Assembly: GCA_964501335.1 (NCBI GenBank)
Contig: CAZCTC010000034.1
Coordinates: 1 to 64,000, forward strand
DNA: 64,000 nucleotides
DNA from: CAZCTC01 sp964501335
Lineage (GTDB): Bacteria; Chloroflexota; Anaerolineae; B4-G1; SLSP01
Direction: 5' to 3'
Positions within the stretch are counted from its first letter, which is position 1; each line of letters begins with the position of its first letter. Under the pieces are notes generated by a model that was given only the letters and a program-made list of their open reading frames with translations, was not told the DNA's origin and ran no database searches. This document shows, piece after piece, positions 40,901-52,900 of this stretch. The translations under genes were made by a program, and so were the position numbers.

Positions 40901-43900
40901 CCACCTGCCGCAACCTGAGTCAACACGGAGGTTTTGGTGACGACGAGTCCGTGGTTGGAGTAGACCGTTACCGTGTTTTGATCGGTATCGGTGATGTTGG
41001 TGAAGTCTGTGATCGAGACTGTGTTATAGATTTGGGTTCCGCTGTAGACCGGGGCATCGACCCGGACGATCATGGTCACGATGTTCGAGGTGATGGGCGA
41101 GACCAGGCCCAGATTCCAGTTGACCACGCCGGTGCTCCCGACCGGAGGTGCGTTATTGGGGGTGGGGATGGCCGACCAGAAGGTCGTGCCGGCGGGTGTG
41201 GTATCGGAGATGGTTAACTCGTCGGCCAGGCCGTCGCCGGTTACCCCCCACTGGAGGGTGTAGGTCAGAAGCTCGCCGGCGGTGACCGGATTCAGGGCGG
41301 CCGTTTTGGTGATGGCCACGACATGAGTGTCAGGGACGACGATGACCGTGACCGAATCGGTATCGGTGAGGTTGGTATTGTCGTGGATGATGACACTGTT
41401 GAGAAGTGTGGTGTCGGTCAGAATCGGCGAATCGATCCGGACGACCATGGTGACGGAGTTCGAGGTAACCGGATCGATCGTGCCCAAATACCAGTTGACC
41501 GTTCCTGCGCTGCCGACGGTGGGGGCCATGGCTGGAACCGGGATGGCGGACCAGAAGGTGGTGCTGGTCGGGGTGGTATCAGAGATGACCAGATTGTCGG
41601 CCGGTTCGTTGCCGGTGACATCCCAGGTCAGAGTGTAAGTGAGGAAATCTCCGGCCGCCACTTTGGTTACGGCGATGGTTTTGGTGATGGCGATGGCGTG
41701 GCTGGAGAGGACCGGGGTGGTGATCCGATCGGTATCGGTCAGGTGCGTGCTGTCGGTGATGCCGGCGCCATTGACGATCAGCGTGCCGGAGTAGAGCGGC
41801 GTATTGACCAGGATTACCAGCGTGACTACACCCGAGGCTGTGGGCGAGATCGTGCCAAAGGTCCATTCCACAATGTTGCCGTTGAGAGTGCAGGTGAGAC
41901 CGCCGGCACAGGAGAGGTAGGTGGCGTAGGTGGGGATGGTGTCGGAGATGGTCACATTATCGGCGGGTTCGTTGCCGGTGATATCCCAGGCCAGGGTGTA
42001 GGTGAGCGGATCGCCGGCATTGACCTGAGTCAGGGCGGCGGTCTTGGTGATGGCCAGGGCATGGCTGGAGAAGACCGGCAGGGTGATTTCGTCGGTATCG
42101 GTGAGGCCGGAGCTGTCGGTGATGAGGACGCCGTTGGTGATGGGGGTGCCGTTGTAGAGCGGCGTGGCGACCTGGACGACCAGGGTAACGACGCCGGAAG
42201 CGGTGGGCGAAAGGGTGCCCATCGTCCATTCGACGAGGCTGCCGGTGAGGGTGCAGGTGAGACCGCCGGCACAGGAGACGTAGGTAGTGTTGGCGGGAAG
42301 GGTGTCGGAGAGGGTTACATTGGCGGCGGGTTCGTTGCCGGTGACGCCCCAGACCAGGGTATAGGTGAGCAAGCCGCCTGCGGCGACTTGGGTCAGGGCG
42401 GTGGTCTTGGTGACTGCGATGTTGTGGCTGGAGAAGACCGGCGTGGTGATTTCATCGGTGTCGGTGAGGCCGGAGCTGTCGGTGATGAGGACGCCGTTGG
42501 TGATCGTGGTGCCGTTGTAGAGTGGCGAGGCGATCTGGACGACCAGGGTGACGATGCCGGAATCGGTCGGTGTGACGGTGCCCAGGGTCCAGAGAACCGT
42601 GCCGGCCGTGTTGCCGCAGCCGGTGCCGCCGGCGCAGGTGATGAAGGAGGTATTGGCGGGCAGCGTGTCGGAGAGCGTCACATTGTCGGCCGGTTCATTG
42701 CCGGTGACGGCCCAGGTGAGGGTGTAGGTGAGCAAGCCGCCGGCCGCGACTTCCGTCAGTGCCGTGGTTTTGTTGACGGCGATGGCGTGGTAGGCGACGA
42801 CCGGCAGGGTGACCGAGTCGGTGTCGGTGAGGCCGGAGCTGTCGGTGATGAGGACGCCGTTGACGATCTGGGTGCCGGAGTAGAGGATCGAAGCAGCTTG
42901 AACGGCCAGGGTGACGGCACCGGAAGCCGTGGGCGAGACGGTGCCGAGGGTCCAGTAGACGGTGCCGCCGGTGAGGGTGCAGGTGATGCCGCCGCCGCAG
43001 CCGACATAGGTGGTGCTGAGCGGGACGGTATCGGAGAGGGTCACATTGTCGGCCGGTTCATTGCCGGTAACGCCCCAGGTGAGAGTGTAGATGATCGTAT
43101 CGCCCGGGTTGACCTGGGTCAGATCGGTGGTCTTGGTGATGGCGAGGGCATGGCTGGCGAAGACCGGCAGGGTGAGCTGATCGGTGTCGGTAAGGCCGGA
43201 GCTGTCGGTGATGAGGACGCCGTTGGTGATGATGGTGCCGTTGTAAAGGATCGCGGCGGGTCGGACGACCAGGGTGACGACGTTGGAAGCGGTGGGGGAA
43301 ACGGTGCCCAGGGTCCAGAGGACGAGTCCGCCACTTTCGGAGCAACCGGTGCCGCCGGCACAGGAGACGTAGGTGGTATTGGCCGGGATGGTGTCGGAGA
43401 TGGTCACATTATCGGCCGGTTCATTGCCGGTGACGTCCCAGGCCAGGGTGTAGGTGAGGAGTTCACCGGGGGCCACCTGGGTCAGGGCGGTGGTCTTGGT
43501 GATGGCCAGGGCATGGCTGGAGAAGACCGGCAGGGTGATTTCATCGGTGTCGGTAAGGCCGGAGCTGTCGGTGATGAGGACGCCGTTGGTGATGGGGGTG
43601 CCGTTGTAGAGCGGCGTGGCGACCTGGACGACCAGGGTAACGACGCCGGAAGCGGTGGGCGAAAGGGTGCCCATCGTCCATTCGACGAGGCTGCCGGTGA
43701 GGGTGCAGGTGAGACCGCCGGCACAGGAGACGTAGGTAGTGTTGGCGGGAAGGGTGTCGGAGAGGGTTACATTGGCGGCGGGTTCGTTGCCGGTGACGCC
43801 CCAGACCAGGGTATAGGTGAGCAAGCCGCCTGCGGCGACTTGGGTCAGGGCGGTGGTCTTGGTGACTGCGATGTTGTGGCTGGAGAAGACCGGCGTGGTG

Positions 43901-46900
43901 ATTTCATCGGTGTCGGTGAGGCCGGAGCTGTCGGTGATGAGGACGCCGTTGGTGATCGTGGTGCCGTTGTAGAGTGGCGAGGCGATCTGGACGACCAGGG
44001 TGACGATGCCGGAATCGGTCGGTGTGACGGTGCCCAGGGTCCAGAGAACCGTGCCGGCCGTGTTGCCGCAGCCGGTGCCGCCGGCGCAGGTGATGAAGGA
44101 GGTATTGGCAGGGAGGGTGTCGGAGAGCGTCACATTGGCGGCCGGTTCATTGCCGGAGACGGTCCAGGCCAGGGTGTAGGTGAGCAATCCGCCCGCTGCG
44201 ACCTGGGTCAGGGCGGCGGTCTTGGTGATGTCGAGGTAATGGTTGGAGATGACCGGTGTGGTGACCGTGCTGGTGCCGGTGACGCCCTGGGTTGAGGTGA
44301 GCCAGCCGGTATTGACGATTTGCGTACCGGAGTAGAGCGGGGTGGCGACCTGGACGACCAGGGTGACGACCGTCGAAGCGCCAGGAGCCAGTGTGCCCAG
44401 AGTCCAGGTAACAATGTTGCCGGCATTGGTGCAGCCGCCCGGTTCGCAGGATACATAGGTTGTGCTGAGCGGGACGGTGTCGGTGACGACGATCCCTGTG
44501 GCATTGACCGGACCGGTGTTGGTGACGGCGATGTTGTAGGTAAGCTGATCGCCTGCGGTGATGGGGGAGGTAGCGGCCGTCTTAACCATGCTGAAGATCG
44601 GCCAACCGGTGGTCAGGGTGGTGGTATCCGTGATGGGACCGTAGGTGCGGTCGCCCGGAGTTGCGCCGGGGAGGCTGGACCAGGTGGTCTGAGCCTGATT
44701 GGTGAGCGCGACGCCGGCGCCGATGTTGTTATCGATCAGGACGAAGTATTGGATGAAGAGTCCGGCGCCCGGGTCGAGGGTGAAGGTGGGGACGAAGGTG
44801 ATTGTGAGTTGACCGTTGCCGGCGTTGAAGGCCCAGGCATAATCGGTGCCTGCTACCGGGGTGCCGTTGCGGGTGATTTGAATCAGTGTGGGTCCGGCGG
44901 CGCGCATCCCTGACGGGATGGTATCGGTAACGATGATGTCGTAGGCCGGGCTGCTGGTGATGGCCGCACTGTTGGTCAGATTGAGGCTGTAAGTGACGGC
45001 GGTACCGGCGCCTACGGTGGTACTGGCTGGCGGGGTGCTGTTTTTCACCAGCACCAGGGATGGTTCGGTGACAGTGAAGATGGCCGGCGGGGTAATGGTT
45101 GCCCCGGTGGCATGGGTGAGGACGGCGATATTGGTAATTACCTGACCGGCTGTGCTGCCGAGTCCGCTGGAGAGGATGCCGGTGACGGTGATGACCCGTT
45201 CTTCTCCGGCGGGAATCAGGGCGTAGGTTACCGTGAATGCATTGCCGTTTGTGGCGGTGATGCCGTCCGGTCCGTCGGTGAGGGATTCCAGGACCAGGTA
45301 CGGAGGGAGAAGATCGGTCACGGTGACCTGGCTGAGAGCGGCGGTAATGATGGGGGAGGGCAGCCGGACGACGTAGGTGATGCGCGAGCCGAGGGTGGCC
45401 GTGGCCGGGACGACCGTCTTGGTCAGGCTGGGAAGAACGGTCAGATGGAAAACGTAATCGGTGCCGTCGGTGTAGACCCGTTCGGTCGGCGTGAAGGGGC
45501 CAGGGCCCGTGCCCGGTTGAGAATCGTAGTAGGGTAGGGCGGCGGTGTTGGTGATACGGGAGCCGGCGATGATGGTGTTGGCGACCTGTGCGACCATGGT
45601 GATGACGAACGTGCCGGGCGCTCCGCCGTTCCAATCGGTGCCCCAGAGCGGAGTGACGACCCAGGAGATGGGGCCGGTAGCGCTCACGGCCGGGGCGGAG
45701 GTGAAGGCGATGGTGGGCGGTGCGCTGCTGCCGATGGTCGAGGTGACGTAGGTCATGCCGGCGGGCAGGGTGTCGCTGATCACCATATCATAGGCGGGGC
45801 CATGACCGCTATTGGTGACGGTGAGGGTGTAGGTGATGAGCTGGCCGGCGCCGATGACGGTGCCGGAAAGCGGCACGCTGTCCTTATCGATGGTCAGATT
45901 CGGTTGGATGACGGCATTGGTGACGGTGGATGTGGCGACGATGGTGCCGCGGTCCGTCAGCGTGCCGGTATTGGAAATCGTGTGCAGCGTCGTGCCGGTG
46001 AAGACCGGGGTGAGATCGTCGATGCGCAACCCGACAGCCTGAGCGACGAAGGAGAGGGTGATGACCGTGGGTGCGGTGATGAGACTGGTGATCGGATTGC
46101 CGAAGGACCAGGTGATGACCTGGGAGCCACCGGCTACACTGACGGTCCGTCCGGTAACCGAGACGGGGACGACGCCGGGGGTCCAGGCGAGCGTTTCACT
46201 GTTGGTGATGTACCAGATACCCATGGGGAGGTAATCACCGAGGTAAGAGGTTCCACCCATTCCGATCAGGCCGGCGGGGATGGTGTAGACGAGGTTGTAG
46301 GTGACCTGATCGCCGACGCGCAGGGTGATGGGGGTGGTAGATTTGACCATGGTGAGGTTGGTGGTGGCGGTGACGGCGCTGGCAGTTTCAGTATAGGGGC
46401 GAACGCCGGGGATGGTTTCGGTGAGAGAGGTGTAGAGCAGGTCCACCGTGTTGGTCAACAGCGAGGCGGCGAGCGCTTCCGAGACGCGCGCCGTGTAGGT
46501 CAGCATGACGCTGTTGCCGGGGGCCACATTACTCAACGTGTTGAGGGTCCAGGTGAGGATGCCGGGGCCGACGACCGGGTTGCTGCGGGCATCGCCGCCG
46601 AAGAGGGCGGTGATTGAGATGCCGGAAGGCACCGCGTCGGTGATGTGGAGGCTGTAAGCCGGGCTGGTGCCGGTGTTGGTGAGGCGGATGGTGTAGGTGA
46701 GCCAGGCGAGGCCGTCCACGCCGGCCGGGTTGCTGCTCGAGCCGGCGAGCGTTTTGATGAGCTGGATATCGGGTTCGCCGACGACCGTGCTGACCGTGTT
46801 GCTGGTCGTGACGGGCGTCGTCGTGCTGGTCATCGAGGCGATGTTGGTGATCACATCACCGGAATTGGCATCGCCGGCGGCATTGGGCCAGGTGTGAGAG

Positions 46901-49900
46901 ATGCGGGCCGTTACCGTGATGAGCGCCTGTGTGCCGTAAGGGATCGCGTTGAGCGTCGCCGTGATCCTCTGGCCGTTCCAGAGGTAGCCGGCGATTCGGG
47001 AGGGCGTGCTGACGGCCAGATTGGAGGTCGCGGTCCAGTTGACGGCATTCCAGTCATCGGCCGGGGCGTTGATGGTGTCCTGGGCGTTATCGCTCATTGG
47101 GCCGCCGGTGCTCCAGACTTCGGCCCAGAAGGTTTTGGGGTTGCCCAGTTTGGATTTTGCGATGCGATATTCGATGGTGGAGCGGCCGCCGGTCACATTG
47201 TAGGCGACCGCGTCGGCCGGGACGGAGCCGTCCCAGATAGTCCCGTTCCAGTGGTGGATCTGCGAGTCGCCCGGATCGTAAGGCAGGACATCGACAAAGG
47301 TGTAGATCGCATATTCCGGGCGGTGAGGGGCCAGCGCGTTGACATTGCGGGTCCAGGCATCGTAGGTGCCCCCATTGCCATCGTTGGTGGTGTCGATGTA
47401 GATGGCGTATTTGCCCCAGTCGGCGGCGGCGATATCGCCGTTGACCGTGTAGGCGAAGTAGTAGTTGTCGTTGTCCTGGGTGACGTAGAGATCGCCCAGG
47501 TCCATGACGGCGTTGCCGTTGCCGTCGCCGGTGGGGTCACTGGCGAGGGGCAGACCGTAAAGCGGCTCGACAATGCCGTCGATGGCGGGGGTGCCGGAGA
47601 AGGCGACGGTCATGGTTTCGATATAGAGCCGGGGATCGAGCGTGTCGGTGACGACCACATTGTAGAGCGAGACGCTGAGCAGCTGTGAAGGGACAATCAG
47701 GGTATAGGTGACCAGCGTGCCCAGGGTGGCGGTGGGCGGCGGGGCGAAGATGACCGTTTTGCTGAGCGTGCCGGAGCCGGTTTGCAGGGCGGCGCTGTGC
47801 GAGCCGTCGCTGTAGACGCGTTGATCGGCGTCGGTGCCGCTGGAGATCGGAGAAGGCGTGGGGCCGGCGCCGGGCTGACTGTCATAATAAGGAAGGAAGA
47901 CCTGGTTGCTGAAGCGCACATTGGCGGTCAGGCCGGCGGTAACGCGGGCGACCACCTGGATCTTCATCGTGGTCTGGTTGGTGTAGTTGTTGGCCAGCGG
48001 GCTGGTGCCGGAGAGATAGTTGGCAGTCCAGGTGATGGTACCGCCGGTGCCGGGGGTGGGGAAGGTGGTGAGGGCGGTGCCGGCGGGGGCGCTGACCAGG
48101 GTCGAGGTGATGTAGGTCAGTTCGGAGGGCAGGACATCGCTGATGACGATATCGTAGGCCGGCATGGAGGCCTGGTTGGAGATGGTGAGGGTGTAGGTGA
48201 CCAGGTCATTGGCGCCGATGTAGCAGCCGGAGGTCTCCAGGCGAGTGACGAAGACATCGTCGAAGTGGCAGGTGTTGGCTCCACAGGCGTTGGCGTAAAA
48301 GCCGACCCGTCCGGCAGCCAGCGGGGTGGCGTCGGTGTAATCGATGATCTGTTGCCCGTCGATGAAGATGCGAATGCGGCCGCGTTCGTAGCGGGCTTCC
48401 ATATGATACCAGCGATCGATTTGTGGGGTAACGACGAAGGTGCCGATGATGGTCGTGCCCGCATTAACTTTTTCCAAAACGATATTGTATGTGCCGGCGG
48501 GGTCGTTTTGGTGGAGGATGGCCCGATAATAATGGGTATTGTCGGTATAGTGGAAGACCAGGCCTCGACTGGAGGCGCTATCGGTCGCGTGAATCATAGC
48601 GCTGTAACTGAAATCGTCGGGGACGGCAGTGTTGTTGACCAATAACGTAGCGCCTGCCGCTGCGACTGATTGTTGAGCATACCCGGGGGTGGCGTTCTGA
48701 TTCCAGGTTCCGGCAGCAGCGGTCCAGCCGGTGGGCGGGGTGGTTGAGGCGCGGTTGAAGGAATCTTCCAGGAGGGTGGCACTGCAACCGAGCGGCGTGG
48801 TGTAGGTTTTGTTGATATGCAGCAGCGGCTGGCCGACGTAAGAGTTGACATTGCTGTTCAGGTTTTGCGTCGGCAGCGTGGAGTTATAAGCACCGCTGTT
48901 CTGGTTGTTCCAGTAAAGCTGAGCCACATTGTTCAGCGTATTGATCGTTTGGGGATCGGTCCAGATTACGGCGCCGGTGAGGTCGATACCGGTGAGCTGG
49001 GCCTGGAAGGTGGCGGTGAAGTAGCCGGGGCCGGCGTTGGTGCTGTTGTTGAAGGGATCGAGCCACCATTCGAGGGCTTCCCGTGCCGGTGAGAAGGTCT
49101 GACTGGTGCCGACGCGGGGGTTGGTGGCAGAGGGTGATCCGGCCACGCCGTTGGGATTGCTGTCGAAGGAGGCGCCGGCGGCCAGGGGATCGGGGGCGAT
49201 GAAGCCCATCGTGCTGGCGGTCTGGAATGTATTGACGACATAGCGGATGCCAGCCGGCAGATCGTCGTACATGAAGGGCCAGGGGATGGTCAGGCCGGCG
49301 GGGACGGTGACGGCGAGGGTGTAGGTCACGATATCGCCGATGCGGAGCGGGGTGGCGGGGTTACCGCTGACCGGCATGACCGCTTTGGTGAAGACGATGG
49401 GCGCTGTCGTGATCGTTTCCGTGTCGCTGATCACCGGGTAAACCCGTTCCTGGCCGGGGTAAGGATTGCCCGGCTGGCTGGTCCAGGTGGCGGAGACGCG
49501 GTTGGTGAGGGAGATGTTGGGCGCGGTGCCGGAGATGCGGGCGGTATAGGTGAGGATCAACGGATTGTTGGTCCCAAACAGCGTTTCACTCATCGGTGTG
49601 ACGGTCCAGGTGAGGATGCCGGGGCCCTGGATGGGGTTGCTGCGGGCATCGCCGCCGAAGAGGGCGGTGACGGAGATCCCTGAAGGCAGGGTGTCGGTGA
49701 CCATCACGTCATAGGCCGGGCTGGTGCCGGTATTGGTGATGAGGATGGTGTAGGTGAGCCAGGTCGAGCCATCGAGGTTGGTCACGCCGCCGGTGGAGGT
49801 GTTGACCATTTTGTTGATGACGAGGGTGGGCTGGACGATATCGACGCGGGCGGTATCTGTATAAATGTAGGAGGTGGTATCGTCCACGTAGGTCATCGTC

Positions 49901-52900
49901 AGGCGATTGGTCACACTGACGCCGGACTGGTTGGCGGGGATATCCCGGATGAAGGCGGTGATCACGGCATTGACCAGCACCGTACCGGAGAGATCTCCCA
50001 GGGCCCAGACGATATCACCAGTTTGCAGGAAGGTGGGGCTGAGTGTGGGGGTGTTGGAGATGAAGTGCTGGTTGGTGTTGTCGGTATCGATATCGTATTC
50101 CAGGTGGGAATCGATATAGCCCAGGCCGGTGGGCAGAGAGTCGGTGAAGGTCGTGCCTTCGTAGAGGGCATCGGTGTCGGGGAGCGCGGCGGTGTAGGTG
50201 AAGACGACCAGACTGCCGATGGTGCCGGTTTGTACTTTGGGATATTTGCCGAATTGTTGGAGGAGGGTGGTATGGGCATGGCTGGTTGCCTGGGCGGAAT
50301 CGCAGCCGACAGAACAGAAAGCTGTGGCGGTTACCTGGTTGAGGTTCACGCCGACGGGAAGCATCGTCGCGTAGACGGTGGCGGTCCAGACCTGGTTGAC
50401 GGTGAGCGGGAGCGTGACGAGCCAGGTGATCTGGTTGCCGGCGATGACCGGAACGGCGCCGTCTGAGCCGACGGTAGCCGTGAGACTTCCGTAGTTGGTA
50501 CCGGCGACATCGGTGATGAGGATGCTGCCGGTCGGGCCGGTGCCGATATTGGTCATCACGATGGTCCAGGTGACGGGATTACCGACGTCGGCCGTCTGGT
50601 TGTGGGGCGATTTGAAGAGGGAGATGACGGGTTGCTGGACATTCAGGTTGATAGCGGTATTGGTGTAGAAGGGGCCAGCGCTGATACAGACGGGATGGTT
50701 TTCGTATTGCAGAGTGCCGCTCAACGGGAGCCCGTTGGCGGTGGGACAGGCGGCGCCGGCGGCGCCGCTGTTGCGGAGACGCACGACCAGATTGAGTTCA
50801 TAGGGATTGGTGAGATCGGGCCGGCCGGGGATGGTATCCCAATAGAAGCGTGGCTGGCTGGGGTTGGTGAAGATCGTGGTGGGGGCAAGGTCGGCGCTGA
50901 CGATGGAGTCATAGACATATCCCAGGGGGACCGTAAGCGTGAAGGTGGTGGAATAGGCATCCACTCCGTAGTTGCGGATCGTCATGGGAATATCGCCGCT
51001 GCAGATATTGATGGGCGTGGGGTCAAGGATGAGTTGCAGGTCGGGCTGGCTGCCGAGGTCGGCAGTGTCGATGGGGGTGAGCGAGCTGGCGCAGCCGTTG
51101 TCGCAGCCGAACTTAAGCTGGGTGAGGTTCTGGGTTTGCGGCGAGCAGGAGGTGTCGCTCATGCCGACGGTGCCGGTGATGTAGAAGACTTCGGGGAAAC
51201 CGGGGAGCATATCGCCGATGGCCCAGGTGATGGTGCGGGAGGCCGGCAGGATGGTGGGGGTGAAGTTGGTGCTGGCCGTGACGAACTCGAAATTATAGGG
51301 CCAGGTGTCGGAGAGGACCACATTGTGGGCCACGTAAGAGCGATCGGTGAGGCGGTTCAGGACCGTAATGCGCCAGACGATCGTATCGCCGGGTTCGGCA
51401 TAGACCCGTTTGCCGAAAGAGCCGCCGGCGACAGCGCCTTCTTTAAGGATCGTCATGTCGGGCTGGAGCGTACGGAGCGTGACGGCATCTTCGGTGTAGC
51501 CGAGCGGGTGACCGCAGGGACCGAGGGCGGTGGCACTGGCGTAAGATTGGGGGGTGGCCGGCGGCGTACAGTCGGTGCGGACCGGGACCTGGATGCGGAT
51601 GACGTAGAGCGGCGGGAGTTCCTGGAACCAGGTGATGACCTGGGCGGGGGCATCGGCGACGCGCCAGATCAACAGGAGATCGGGACCGACGTAGGTCTGG
51701 ACCGGAGTGAAGGCCGTGGTCTGGACGACGAGCTGCTGATTTTCGTCGTAGATCGACATGGTGAAGGGGGCGCCGGCGACCGGAAGCAGGCCGCGCAGCG
51801 TCTCCGTGATGGTCAATTCGTAGAGGGAGACATCGGCGGAGGCGTTTTTGGTGGTGAAGACAACCTCACCGATATCGCACATGGGCAGATCGGCCGTTTC
51901 GCCGTTGTTGGTCAGCAGGTAGGGATCGGGCGTGTCGAAATCGACGCGGGCCTGGGGATTGGTACAGCTTTCGCCGAAGCAATCCTGGCGGGCTTCGAGG
52001 TTGACATAGAGGGGCGCGCAGACAAGAACCTCTGCGGTGACCGTCACCACGCGCATTTCCCCGGGTTGCAGATCGGTGATTGTGAAGACTGCGGAGGTGG
52101 GGGTGGTGATGGGGAGGGTACCGCTCAGGCTCACGCCGGCGCTGGCCTGGTAGCCGGTGACGGCCAGACCGGTGAGGTAGTTTGTGACGACGACGCTGGC
52201 CGCAGGGGCATTGCCGTTATTAGTGACGAAGAATTTCCAGAGGACCGTTTTCTGGCGGACCGTGTAGCGGATGGGGGTGGCGAAGAGGATCAGGCCGGCG
52301 CTGCGATAGGCGTGGGCGAGGGTATTGTTGGCGTTGTGGGTCAAACCGCAGAGGCTCTGATAGGTTATGCCGCTGTGCCAGTCAGCGCCGCCGGTACAGC
52401 CCAGATCGATCAGGAACTGGATCGTGCCGTTGCCTTCCTGGTTGAAGGCGGTATCGAAAGTAAAGGTGATGATCCCGCGGCCGCCGCCGATGTCGTCGTC
52501 GATATCGATGGCAATGCCGCTGATGTCCGGCAAAGAGCCGCCGGTGACAAAGTCGCGGGCGGAGCGGATTTCTTCAGATGAGGCCGTAAAGGTGACCACT
52601 TCGTGGTCGGTATAGCGGCCGGGGGTGTTGTCGTTGAGGGTGAGGGTGACCGTATTGGTACCGCAGCGATCGAGGACGGCGGGGGCGAGGTTGACAGAGA
52701 GATCACCTCGGCCGATGTGGAGGTTCAAGGCCTGATTGAAGGCGAGGTTGGCGGCGCAGGCCTGTTGATCGCTGATGCCGGGCATGTAGAGCTGGGCCCA
52801 ATCATAGAAATAGAGATCTACCGCGCCGCTCAAGATCCCTTCAGGAATGTGGGCGGTGTAGGTGAAGATGAGCGTGACATTTTGCGTGGGCACGGCGGGG

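Larger units (their letters stand above)
39480..44250 (-). repeat. Thirteen tandem ~365-bp coding repeats
   Basis: Each unit encodes about 121 residues beginning near SSHALAITKTxALTQV and ending LTDTDxITTPV. Units differ from each other in the centre: most have TTYVSCAGGxxC, while units 8, 9 and 13 have TFWSAIPxP or TFWAASPAP in its place. The high DNA similarity makes the region a likely assembly and recombination hotspot. Confidence 0.9.

Noticed and set aside
41323..44295. Plus-strand open frame of 990 codons opposite the giant gene
   Set aside because: It is the antisense of the repeated DUF11 units; its Gly/Asp/Val-rich repeats mirror the codon pattern of the real gene, with no ribosome site or domain.
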